Below, piece after piece: positions 10,262 to 20,714 of a DNA stretch of 64,000 nucleotides. A model generated the notes under the pieces. The model made no database searches. It was given only the letters and a program-made list of their open reading frames with translations, and was not told where the DNA came from. The stretch is taken from assembly GCA_902806575.1 (NCBI GenBank), contig CADCXD010000009.1:2356001-2420000 (forward strand), read 5' to 3'. The number at the start of each line of letters is the position of its first letter. Positions within the stretch are counted from its first letter, which is position 1. The position numbers and the translations under genes were made by a program. The DNA comes from Jackrogersella multiformis. Its lineage: Eukaryota > Ascomycota > Sordariomycetes > Xylariales > Hypoxylaceae.

Positions 10262-13200
10262 TCAACCCTCGAACTCTACAATGCCCTGCGTAGTTGCGGA
10301 ACTAGCAGTTCTTGGCCTCCCGTCGTGCTCGCCGTTGGGTTCGACAGTTAACTGACTACGCCCATCCTGGCCCTTCGTTGCGCCTGCTTCTGCATCGGCG
10401 CCATCCAGCAGGTCTCTGTCGGATGACCGCACGCTCCGCCGTTCGGGATCCCCGCCGTATCCGGTTGGACGTAGACCCTGAAGGTCCTCCTCCTCCTCTT
10501 CCTCGTCTTTCTGTCCGGGCACTGCGTTCTTTTCTAACTCGCGCTGCGCTTCCTCCATTCGTCGTCGGACCTCAGCGGCTACACGTGATGCATCCGTGAC
10601 GATATTGTCCAGAACACCACGCAGACCACGGCCAGCACCCGCAACTCCCGGCTGCGTGACAGGAATGGGCGGAGCCGACGAGCGCCCAAAGCTCATGTTC
10701 GAGAATGTGGTCAGAGCTGACGATGATTGGCTGGTAGAAGTGGCCAAGCCTTCAAGAAGGTGCAATGACGTGGGAAACGATGATTCGAAGAATTGTTCTA
10801 GTAGCTCATCTGCAAGCACCACCATGCGGAATGTAGGTAATGTGATGTGCAACGGATTTGAAGGATCTAGGGCTGCATTAGCTTTCTCGGATTGCGCCTT
10901 GGATACCGCACGCCTAGCATCGTTTTCGGTATCAGGCTTGCCTATCGCCGGAGGGATCGACCCAAAGTCTGGCTTTTTCTTCGCGGGCTTCGCATCCTCT
11001 GCGGGACTTTCTGGCGGGGCCTCAAAAGCAAGCAAATCATCTTCGTCTTCTTCATCATCAATGACAAATGCACTGTTGTTATCCGTTGCCTCGTCCGTTA
11101 TGTATGATGCTTCTTCATGTATCCTTTGGTTGCTAGGATGGTCCGGGTCGGCATATTCGAAGCAGCGCCTAATGAATGCGCTTACGCTTCCTAAAAATCG
11201 CTCGTTGATGGTACCCCCAATCGGCGGGCTTGTTGAACCGCTACTCGAGTCACTTAATCCGTTGACCGGTATGCTCGAGTTAGAACTGCTTAGTGATCCC
11301 TCGAGGCCACGACGCGAGAGGAATAAGAGAGCTTCAGATATCCGGAGAATGCCCTCCCGATCGACTTTTCCATCGCCATCGTCATCGTAGAGCTCGAAGA
11401 AATACGTGAGGGTACCCATGATATCGCGTTTCCCTTTGATATGCGCGAAACCGGTCACGACATTTTGCAAAGTCAGCGTCGAGCTAGAATCCACGTCCCA
11501 TCTTCGGAATAACCTCTGCATGAATTCGTGATCAGTAGGTTCAGGATTCCCGCCCCACGGCGAGAGTAGGTGGGCCTCAGATCGTCTGAAGCTGCCAAAG
11601 TAGGAACCGCGATCTTTCTCCGAGGACGTATCGCGCCTTGGGGACGCTGGAGAGTCCGAGACGGCCCACTTGGATACACTAGCGAGAAATTCCCGGAATG
11701 CATCGTAGTCCATCACGCTGGTGCTGGGGCCGAGACCAACCCGGCCCTTCTCTACGACATGGTCGTGGTGCTCTGCGAATGCGTCGCTGGCTCTAGATCT
11801 ATGGGTCTTAGCTCGGCGTAGTTGCTCTTGGATCATGAGATCCCGCTGTTGTCGCTCGTACAACACCCTGTAAAATCTGTCATACAGAGCTCCTAGCTCA
11901 TCTGCGCCTAGCAACTTGCTGTCAGGTCCAAGATTCCGGATAGCAGTACGCTTTGCAAAATTCTCAATGTTATTAAGAACCGCATCTTTGTTCTTCAATC
12001 GTAGATCTTGGATGGTGTTGTGAGTAACACCCGAGAACTCTTTGAAAGCGACAACCATGAGCTCTTGGAATCTATTAATGGCCCGCAACTTGGGGTTTTC
12101 CGACTTTGGGTGTGCGGATTCGTCGAGACGTGAGAAGTATGACTTTAGAACAGATATGAAGGCGCCATCGTCCGTAGCATCTAACAGCTCCTCGCCGTTG
12201 ATCCTGAGAATAGCCAGTCCGACCTGGAAAAGAACCTTGGGCCCCTCGACAAAGAAGACATCTAAAACCCTGAATGCGAACACCAAGGGCATCGAATTGA
12301 TATATAGGGAGAGGAACCAAGGAAGAGAGACGACGGAAAGTTGTACATCGCTCTTGACGAGATGTTCCCATAGGATCGGCATCGTCTTCTCCACGAGAGA
12401 CTCGAATACCTTTTGGTCCAAGAGCGTACCGTACATGGTGGAGGAATAATATCCGGGAACTAGTCTATCGCACAAGGCTGAAAGTAGGAAGAATGCTTGA
12501 GTCTCGGACATGTAGATCAGCAAAGCAGCCACGACGATATTCATGGCCTGGCAATAGCCAACGTCGGGGTTTACCCAACTATATGCCGTGAGAACGCGTC
12601 GTAGCCGGTTGATACCATCTTCGCTTTGAAATCCGGGATATTCCGGCAGACTTCGGTTCAAGTCCTTTTCTATCTCATCGATGGCTAACGATTCTTGCCC
12701 CGAGAACTTCGCGAGCGTGTCCATGTACAGGCCTGGATTTTCAAGGCGCAGGTATAAGGATCCGGAGGTTAATTCCCAAGTCTCGCCGCGGAGTCTGTTC
12801 GGGAGACCGACCCTGATCAGTTTGTGAAAAGTAGGCTGGCGAATCAAGGTGGCGTTCCGGCCGTTATCGCGAAGATACTCGGCCCATAGCCTCATCTTTG
12901 CCCTATCTCTGAGCTTCTTCGGGTCGCCGGGGTATCGGAAAATCATGCCCAAGCCGGCATCGGGAGGGCTCGCATTCTTCTTGTCCTCTGGCCGGAGAAG
13001 GTATTCCGAGTAGCATTCACCTACAACCTTCTTATACTTGCCAACGCTGCCGACTGCACCCCTTAACCCTTTCTTGAGGCCATCGCAGAATCTCTCACAC
13101 ATCGGACGGGGTGCAACAAGTTGTATGGTGATCCTCTGCTCTCTGATCTCTTTCTTGTCCTTTTCCTTATCCTTGTCCTTATCTTTATCCCTGGCTGAAT

Positions 13201-13742
13201 CCTGCGCGATGCCGTTCCAGGTGGTAATGGCGAGGGCAAACTGGAGTTCCTGAAGTTAGCCGGAGCTATGACAAATGATTCTAGATATGAAACAAGTATT
13301 CTTGTACCTGGGAATTCTGGCTGTTGAGACGCTCGACTCTTCTGATGGCACATAGAGGGAAGCTAAAGCCGTTCCCGCTGGGCCCAGCTCCATGCGTCTG
13401 GCCGGTAAAGGCGGCGGAGCTCGACGGGCTAGCACTATGGGAAAAGCTGGTCGTGGTGGTCGAGAAGCAGATAAAGGACTCAGACAGATGCAGCTTCCCG
13501 ACATAGTGCCAGCCTCGATCACGATCTTTATCCCCCTGTGTGACATTAGAGGGCGGTATGGTAAGCTCGGCTGGTATCTCGTATAAAGGCGTCTGGGAGG
13601 TTGGAAGGCGAAACTGCTGCTGGAATAGAAAGGCTTTGGACGGATTCCTATCGGAGCTTGTCAGGTTCAGACCTTGCATAGGATCAATCAGCTGCTGAGC
13701 AGCGGACTGTGCCTTTTGCACGAAGCTGCTGATGTTAAACAT
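10262..13742 (-). CDS. GRAM-TBC-EF-hand Rab GTPase-activating protein (Gyp2/Mdr1 type), 1140 aa
   Basis: The model joins 13742-13308 and 13249-10262 (3423 nt, 1140 aa). The 58-bp intron (CAG|GTACAAG to CTAACTTCAG) is in phase 0 and splits the GRAM domain. In exon 2 the conserved run FALAITTWNG lies before the first internal Met, which shows that the exons must be joined. The order is: GRAM domain (about 40-190), TBC domain (about 289-500), EF-hand-like loop (about 765-776), then an acidic, disordered tail. The catalytic dual fingers are present: Arg344 in KDLNRSLP and Gln379 in GYCQAMN. The enzyme is therefore expected to speed GTP hydrolysis on a Rab-family GTPase in membrane traffic. The EF loop DDDGDGKVDREG lacks the usual Glu at position 12, so calcium binding may be weak. 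Length and architecture match fungal Gyp2 proteins. Confidence 0.93.
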
Positions 13743-15420
13743 GGTTCAAGACTTTCCAGCCGAGTCCAGGTCCATGAACTTGTGACTCAATTCATCTCTA
13801 AGGAAAGTCGAGGAAGCAAAATGCTCTGTGACTAGCGGATGTAGATGACGGATGTATGAAGTCTTGTTCGGTTGGAAGTGTGTGAAAGATTCGGTGTCGT
13901 TGTCGAAGCGTTATCGTATGGTATTGTAAGGAGTAGGTAGAGGTGTTCGTGGGGTGGTTACTATTAGGTATGAGTTACGGGTTTATGGGTTGTTACTATT
14001 ATGGAACAAGTCTAGTCCACGAGGTCTGGAGGTGCACCTTAAAGGTTAGGTACCTGGGTACATTTACTAAGGTTAGTAACTGCCTAGCTGCTGAACTGCT
14101 GAATGCAGATGCCGTTTTGGCCGATGTTCAGCCTCATGATCAATGATAGGGGTTCTTAAGGTTACCTAGGTACCTTATTATTGTGGCTGAAGCTAGATAT
14201 TTCCCGCTTTCCCTCTTTCCCTCTTTCCCTAAGAGGGTCGAAGTCAGTGCTGAAACTGACCGCGTACCAAGGTACTGTACTTCAGCTTAGCTAATACCGA
14301 TTAGGTAAAAGTTGGAACCGTTCCCATTCCCCAGCTCCACTAAATTCACCCCATCTGAGCAACCCGTGGAAACGAAGACCAATTTAGTTAGATTTGAGTT
14401 TCTATTCCTTTACATAGTGCCCCTTCATCGTCTTTAAACAGTTAACTCTTGACTACACTACACTACATCAGGTGCTTTCCTCTTTGGATATTTGCACGAC
14501 TCAAACTAAGAAGTTAATAAGTAGGTACCTGGGTAGGCGTATGACTATAATTATACGTCTATATGAACTAACATAGTAACAACTAACATAATAACAACTA
14601 ACCTTGGAACATAGTAATAGACTAACATATGAAAGTATGAACCACATCCATGGATCACATCCAAAGTCCTACTTATTAACTAAATATGCTATGTTACTTA
14701 AGTCTAGGACCTGACAACTCAGGAAGATAAAAAAAGATGATTGGCTGAAGGTCGCGAGGATGCGACCTCATGCGACTAGCCAGGTATAGTTGCAGGTCGT
14801 CACATTTCCCTACGTGGTCTAGATCGGGGCGTCCTAAATATCTACTACACTACTACACTACCTTAGTAGTCTATGTACCTACCTAAGTACGGTAGAATAT
14901 CCACATTCATCATCCATCTGCGACAATGAAGGTCCTCCCCGCTTGGGTTTGTTTCCGCAGCAAACGTCATCGCTACAAGGCTGGAGAGGAATCGCACCGC
15001 ACCGCACCGCTTACTACCTTACTAACCTATCTAAACCCGAACCTGAATATTCCATTTATCCTTCTTTTCATTTTCTTCTATGCCCTCCTGAATCTATAAT
15101 TATTTAGGTGCCTATATTGCCTAGGTACCTTACCTACCTAATCTTAGCTATACAAAATACCAAAAAATATCACGTACCAGAAATATCGCGTATTCGGAAA
15201 TACACATGATGTCCATTCCGCTCTGAAGTGCCCAACTCGCACACCGTCTACCCCGATCCGCATACATCGACCTCGCAACGATCCTCAGCCGACCGAAATC
15301 CCGTCTTGTCTTAGCGGATAGTAACCCTAGCACCGAGAGATGGGAGTCGTTTGACTAGAATCGCCAATTGCGAAAGGTAGCTCGTCTAGGTTTAGCTGGA
15401 ACAGGTTTTCTAAACTTCGC
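13743..15420. other. intergenic region between divergent TBC and kinase genes
   Basis: This is a shared upstream region of two divergent genes. It contains several TACCTGGGTA/TACCTAGGTA motifs (about 14050, 14165, 14523 and 15120), a short direct repeat of AACTAACATA (14567-14600) and a (CGCAC)n run near 14993-15010. An open frame of 57 codons (14926-15099) lies upstream of the kinase and may be in its leader. Confidence 0.5.
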
Positions 15421-16766
15421 ATGAATCTTAAGAAGATGGCCGCTACGGTTGCCAAACCCGGCCTGATACCACGAGTTATACAAGAACATAGCTTACGGCC
15501 CGTCACAAACTCAGAACCCGGCGCCGGCCCCGTCGCCGCTTCCCAATCAGACCCCGACGCCGTTGCCGATGCCGATGCCGATGCCGACGCCGACCCGAAA
15601 GTACCACCCCAGCACCAGCGATTGAAGCTAGCCGACTTCGCACTCGTGAGGACTCTAGGAACCGGTAATATCTACCTATCGCATTGGCGACCATGAATGC
15701 GCCGAGTGTTTGCCATTGCCATGCTAAAAGTACGTTGTCGCAGGTACCTTTGCCAGAGTCTGTCTAGTCCGCCCTGCTTCCGGCAACGAAGAGGAGCGCG
15801 CGAAGGTGTTCGCCCTCAAGATCCTACGGAAAGCCGAGGTCATCAAGTTAAAGCAGATCGACCACGTACGAGACGAGCGCCGCATCCTGAGCGACGTCGC
15901 CGGCCACCCCTTCATCACCGAGCTGATCACAACCTTCTCCGACCATGACTCGCTGTACATGCTGCTCGACTATATCCCTGGCGGTGAGCTCTTCAGCTAC
16001 CTGCGAAGGCACCGAAGGTTTCCGGAAGAGTGGGCACAGTTCTACGCTGCCGAGATCGTCTTGGTGCTCGAGTATCTCCACGACCACCAAGGCGGCGTGG
16101 CCTATCGTGACCTGAAACCCGAAAATCTCCTTTTGGACGGCCAGGGTCACGTGAAGCTCGTCGATTTCGGGTTCGCGAAGAGACTCGGTAGCAGGGATAG
16201 CAGGCCTGTTGAGACCTACACTCTTTGCGGCACGCCTGAGTATTTGGCGCCGGAGGTCATCCAGAACAAGGGGCACACGATAGCTGTCGACTGGTGGGCG
16301 CTGGGCATTCTGATATACGAATTCCTGACCGGATATCCGCCGTTTTGGCATCAGAACCCCATCGAGATCTACAAGCAGTCAGTGGCCCAAACCTTAGACC
16401 TCCAACCTCGATAATTGTAGAAGCTAACAAGACGCCAGGATAATCGAGAAGCCGGTGCTCTTCCCCGCAGAGCCCCCCATCTCGCCCAATGCCCAGAACA
16501 TCATCCGCTCGTTCTGCACGGTGGATCGCTCCCGGCGGCTAGGAAACCTCATCGGCGGCACCCAGCAGGTCAAGTCGCACCCGTTCTTCGAGGGCATCGA
16601 TTGGGACACGCTCTTCCACCGGCAGGTCAGGCCGCCCATCCAGCCTAACGTGCGCTTTCCGGGCGACGCGCAATGCTTCGACATCTACCCCGAGGACGAC
16701 GGCAAGCGGGACGCATACACCGACGAGCTGTCCCGCCAGTACGACAGCTATTTCGAGGGATTTTGA
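15421..16766 (+). CDS. cAMP-dependent-protein-kinase-type AGC kinase, 401 aa, three exons
   Basis: The model joins 15421-15664, 15744-16377 and 16439-16766 (1206 nt, 401 aa). Its introns of 79 and 61 bp rebuild the glycine loop GTGTFARV and the run YKQIIEKP. All kinase landmarks are visible: glycine loop ~79-87, ATP-binding Lys107 (FALKIL), Glu126 of helix C, catalytic Asp204 in YRDLKPEN, Asp222 in DFG, activation-loop Thr241 in TLCGTPEYLAPE, and an extreme C-terminal FEGF hydrophobic motif as in PKA. The ~65-residue N-terminal extension holds a run of Asp-Ala repeats. It is smaller and more divergent than the main fungal PKA catalytic subunit, so I infer the second catalytic isoform (pkaB/CPK2 type). 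The exact paralogue needs a tree. It should phosphorylate Ser/Thr targets when released from its regulatory subunit by cAMP. Confidence 0.9.
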
Positions 16767-18279
16767 TGATACGATACGGATATCTTCCAACTAACTAACT
16801 GCCTGGGTACCTAGACGGTGGCGTAGGGAGGGGCGAAAATATACGGCTGGATATAATCGAAGCCCCTGCAGACGGGGCCTTCGCAATAGTCTTCGTCGTC
16901 GTGTATTTATGGGACACGCGCCCGAACGAGTTTCCAGGAGTTATCGGCAGCGTCTTGCTTTGTCTTATAGGATTACGTAAAGGGTAGTCCGGCGCATCTT
17001 TCATGGCTTCCAATTGGTCAGCTCGACGGAGTCCGCCATCTTGTACAATACTTATATACTTTGCGAAGCATGAAGTTTTTTTTTCCGTTCTGGCCTATGC
17101 GGCTTTTTTGTGCTGAGTGGTGCTGTGATTGTTTACTCTATATCGAGTGTAGACTCGGTTGGATGTGGTCTGATCTGATCTGATAAATAGGGGCTACGAT
17201 GGTTAAGTTAAGAAAGTATCTGACCTACAACGTACCTAGGTATATATATGACCGATTTTTAACAAATAATATCAGTTTCTTTAAGTACATGTGAAATCCA
17301 GATGAGTATTCTCGACAGCAGTGATAATGATAACTCAGCTTTTAGCAACGATAATAACGATTTTACTCTTTAACAGCAGCGAAACCTTAGGCACAATAGG
17401 TACCTAACTATGGTATAGCACCTCCTTGGCAAGAAACGAAGACACGGCTGGCTCTACGGTTCGTACACAACAAACTCTTACTTAATTAAACACAACTATC
17501 ATATTCCACCAGCTTCAACGAAACAATCCGTAACGTGAAATCCTCCAAATCTCCGATCTCACATATTAGGTACCGAGGTGCTTACCCCCAACAGATGCTT
17601 GTCTCTGTGCTCGTGCTCTCCGTCTGCTAGTCTGGTCAAACACCAGCTTAAGTACAATCGTGTTTTACCTAGCTAGGTAGGCACCTAGGTACAGTAGGTA
17701 TATGAACAGGTACATACCTAAATAAGTTTCTCCGGACCTTAGCTGGGTACGACTGACGTCCGGGGAAATGACTAATACTAATACATGTGATATTATCATA
17801 ACACTAATTAGTTGTAATCCCAGGGTATCTACATAGGGGTATATAAGTAACTCAGACATGACTACCTAGGTCAACAGAGGCACATCTGGACTTGAACCCC
17901 TGACTACCTAGTTACTTACCTGTGTAGTTACTTTGAGTGTACAGTTACTAAGGTAGGTGGTAGGTTCTTATGTTTCTAGTGTACTCTAAGGCTCTCCTCA
18001 ACCAAAGAAACCGACAACAGACGATAAAGAACCTTGGGAACTGGAGCTCTTCAAGTCGAGCGTGTTTTTTTCTTCTTCCTTATCTACCAAAGTACATATG
18101 CAGGTACCATCAGATATCACCCACGAATCCACAAAAGCCCGCCTCCTTTTGTCTTTCCAAGTGCCGACGTAACCCAACCGGAACAAAAACGCCTATAGAT
18201 GCAGGACCGTGGAGATGCGACATGCGAGAAGCTCTCCTTCCATATTTTTTCCAGCCCCTCCTCGGATTCGGATTCAGAC
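16767..18279. other. intergenic region between convergent genes
   Basis: No gene is visible. The region is AT-rich with several CCTAGG motifs: about 17234, 17660-17703 (a dense cluster) and 17866. Kinase and HOM2-type genes converge here, so both 3' flanks are included. Confidence 0.5.
17661..17703. repeat. CCTA/TAGG repeat cluster
   Basis: This is a run of inverted and direct CCTA/TAGG units. It includes CTAGCTAGG and CACCTAGGTAC, and it belongs to the dispersed family described at 20133. Confidence 0.7.
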
Positions 18280-19809
18280 TCAGATAAACCCCTTCAGCAC
18301 CGCCGCCTCCGCGTTCAGTATGGACGAGCCGGCCGCTCCGATGACGGCTGTAGAGCGTTAGCGGCTTGTTCCTTATATTATATCGTTTTCTGTTTCCCCC
18401 CCTTTTTTCTCCCTTTTTTCCCTCTCCTTTCCGGTGATATGGAGATTACATCCCTCATCCAACACATTCATGAAAAAAGACGGAACAGGAGTAGGAATAG
18501 GGAGTAAGGGATAACAAGCAAAGAGAGGAAAAGGAAAGAAAAGGCCAACTCACTATTATGGCTCAGCGCAACAAACTTAATATCGAAAATCCCGCTTTCG
18601 TCCTCGCGCACGTCCCACACTAACCGTGTACCCCGTCCTAAATCGCGATCGAGCCTCGGCTGCGGGCGATCCGGCTCGTCGAAGACATGAATAGCGGGCC
18701 TCGGAGCGCTCGGGCACCCCATCGTCTGGGCATCGCTAACGTAGCCCCTCAGCGCAGCGACGACATCCTCGGCGGCGGGCGCAGGCCGGTTGCAGAAGCG
18801 CAGGGAGACGCAGGCGGTGTGGCCGTCGAGCACGGGGACGCGGTTGCAGGCGGCGGAGACGCGCAGCGCGGCCTGGTCCACGAGGGCGGTGGCGTCGGGG
18901 TTGAGGGCACCCAGGATCTTGCGGGCCTCGGTCTCCAGCTTGTCCTCCTCGCCCGAGATGAAGGGCACCACGTTGTCCAGCACGTCCATGCTGCTGACGC
19001 CCGGGTAGCCCGCGCCCGACACCGCCTGCATGGTCACCACGCTGGCCGCGTCCACCGGCCCGAACCGCGCCTGCAGCGCCGCGAACGGGATCACCAGCCC
19101 GATCACCGCGCAGTTCGAGTTGCACACCAGGAAACCCTTCCCCAGCCCGTGGTGCCGTCGCTGGTGCGGGATCAGGTCCAGGTGCGCCAGGTTGACCGTC
19201 GGCACCACGAGCGGCACCAGCGGGTCGCGCCGGTAGTTCTTCGCGTTGGAGAAGACGGCGAGGTTGGCCTTGAGGAATTCCATTTCTGCGGGTAAAAGAC
19301 CGAGGGGGTTCGTATTAGCCATCCACACACACACACACACACATAAATATATATACATATATATTGAGAGAGGGAGAAGCAGAACAGAAAAAGAATCCGA
19401 GGACCACACATACCGATCTCCCCAGCAACATCAGAATCCAAGCCGCTGAAGACGACATCGCAGTCAGCGAACTCGGCGGCCTTGCACTCGCGGACGATGA
19501 GGTCGGCCACCACGGGGCCCATGGGCGAGGCCTGCTTCCACCTGACGGCGTCGCCGTACTTCTTGCCGGCGGACCGTGCGGACGCGCCCACGGCGTGGAG
19601 CACGAAGTGCGGGTGCTGCGACAGCAGCAGGATGAAGCGCTGGCCCACGGAGCCGGTGCAGCCCAGGACGCCTGAATATACACGACGACGGCCGAGGTTA
19701 GTATGTATGTTATGTATGTATGTAAATCTGCCTGTGTGCCTACCAAGGTAGCCATTGGCTTCGGGGAAGGGGTCTTACCGCATTTCTTAGTGGGGAATTG
19801 GGAAGCCAT
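18280..19809 (-). CDS. HOM2: aspartate-semialdehyde dehydrogenase, 362 aa, four exons
   Basis: Exons are 19809-19779, 19671-19414, 19285-18554 and 18347-18280 (1089 nt, 362 aa, close to yeast Hom2). Introns of 107, 128 and 206 bp have GTAAGA, GTATGT and GTGAGT donors. The enzyme reduces beta-aspartyl phosphate to aspartate semialdehyde with NADPH, the branch point for Met, Thr and Ile. The N-terminal nucleotide-binding loop GVLGCTGSVGQRF, catalytic Cys155 in CNSNCAV and the C-terminal GAAGSSILNAEA run are all present. Each splice junction restores family-conserved residues. The central exon is very GC-rich in third codon positions, which opens long spurious frames on the other strand. A CA dinucleotide tract lies inside intron 2. 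The next gene upstream on the same strand is the Arg5,6-type gene, 905 bp away. Confidence 0.95.
19323..19343. repeat. CA microsatellite in an intron
   Basis: About ten CA units lie inside the second intron of the aspartate-semialdehyde dehydrogenase gene and run into a TA-rich tract. Confidence 0.9.
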
Positions 19810-20714
19810 GGCGGGTTGGGATTTGATTGACTACTTGGAAGGTCGAAATAGTGTGTGAGTATTTGTTTATCGAACTTCACAAGGGGAAAAAAAGGTTGAG
19901 TCAGGTCAGTCCCGTGAAGATTTATGTAGATTCGAGCAATGGCCTGGAGAGCTCTCGTCTGACTAACCCGACTAACACAACTACCTAATCACAGTGGGCT
20001 CCAGGGCTGCTGCTTGTTAAAAATTTGCCCCGCCATATAACACCCCACCATCCGCCATCGGAACATATTTCCAGGGGGGAGTTTGAATCTTGCCCCACTA
20101 GATTATACCATTTAAGTGATCCCTATCACCGATAGGTACTAGGTAGGTACCTACCTAGGTACATAGGTAGTGCCTAATAGAACAATTCGGTGTCTGGATT
20201 CACGCCATTTCATTTCTACCCCTAAGCTTCAAACGGCGTCTTTCAGACGGGGTCTGCCTTTACTATTAACAGAGCCCGAGGTGTTTCTTAAAGCAAATAT
20301 ATCACGAGCTCACCTGTCTGGCAATAGGTATTTGATATACCTAGGTAGACCCAGAAGCCAACTTATCAGGTAGCCATAGATACCAGCTACCCATTCCTCA
20401 TCTCCGTGTACCCTATCATATCATCACACCTCATCCCCCTTTTCCCATTGTGACTTACATCATGTTTTGGAGATGACACTTGCCTACCAGCACCTACACC
20501 CCTTCAAGCTCACAGAACCTCTCACGCACTCCATCTCGGCAGAGATTTTATAAACATATTTTATGGCACGCCGCAAGAGCTCCACCCGGCTATCGCGTAT
20601 ATACAGGTTCTTTTTCTTTTCGAATACCCCAAGCTTTCAAATCCCGAACCACCAAAAACGAGAAAAAAATAAGATAGACATTCATCGTCACCCGCTTGAA
20701 ACCATTCCCCGTAT
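19810..20714. other. promoter region of the aspartate-semialdehyde dehydrogenase gene
   Basis: This 905-bp spacer separates two same-strand biosynthetic genes. It carries one of the densest CCTA/TAGG palindromes (20133-20170). No coding sequence is supported. Confidence 0.5.
20133..20170. repeat. dense CCTA/TAGG palindromic cluster
   Basis: The core at 20139-20158 (CTAGGTAGGTACCTACCTAG) is a perfect 20-bp palindrome built from TAGG units flipping to CCTA. Further TAGG units flank it on both sides. It could fold into a hairpin or cruciform. Confidence 0.85.

Noticed and set aside
10596..11390. 264-codon plus-strand open frame within the TBC gene
   Set aside because: It is antisense to the acidic tail and EF-hand region and Ser-rich by complement; no independent support.
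17888..17898. B-box-like site (minus-strand GGTTCAAGTCC), possible tRNA
   Set aside because: The flanking bases cannot form a T-stem or acceptor stem, and there is no A-box at the right distance.
18687..19295. 202-codon plus-strand open frame over the aspartate-semialdehyde dehydrogenase gene
   Set aside because: It is antisense to a fully conserved enzyme exon with very high GC3; its composition is repetitive Arg/Gly/Val/His.
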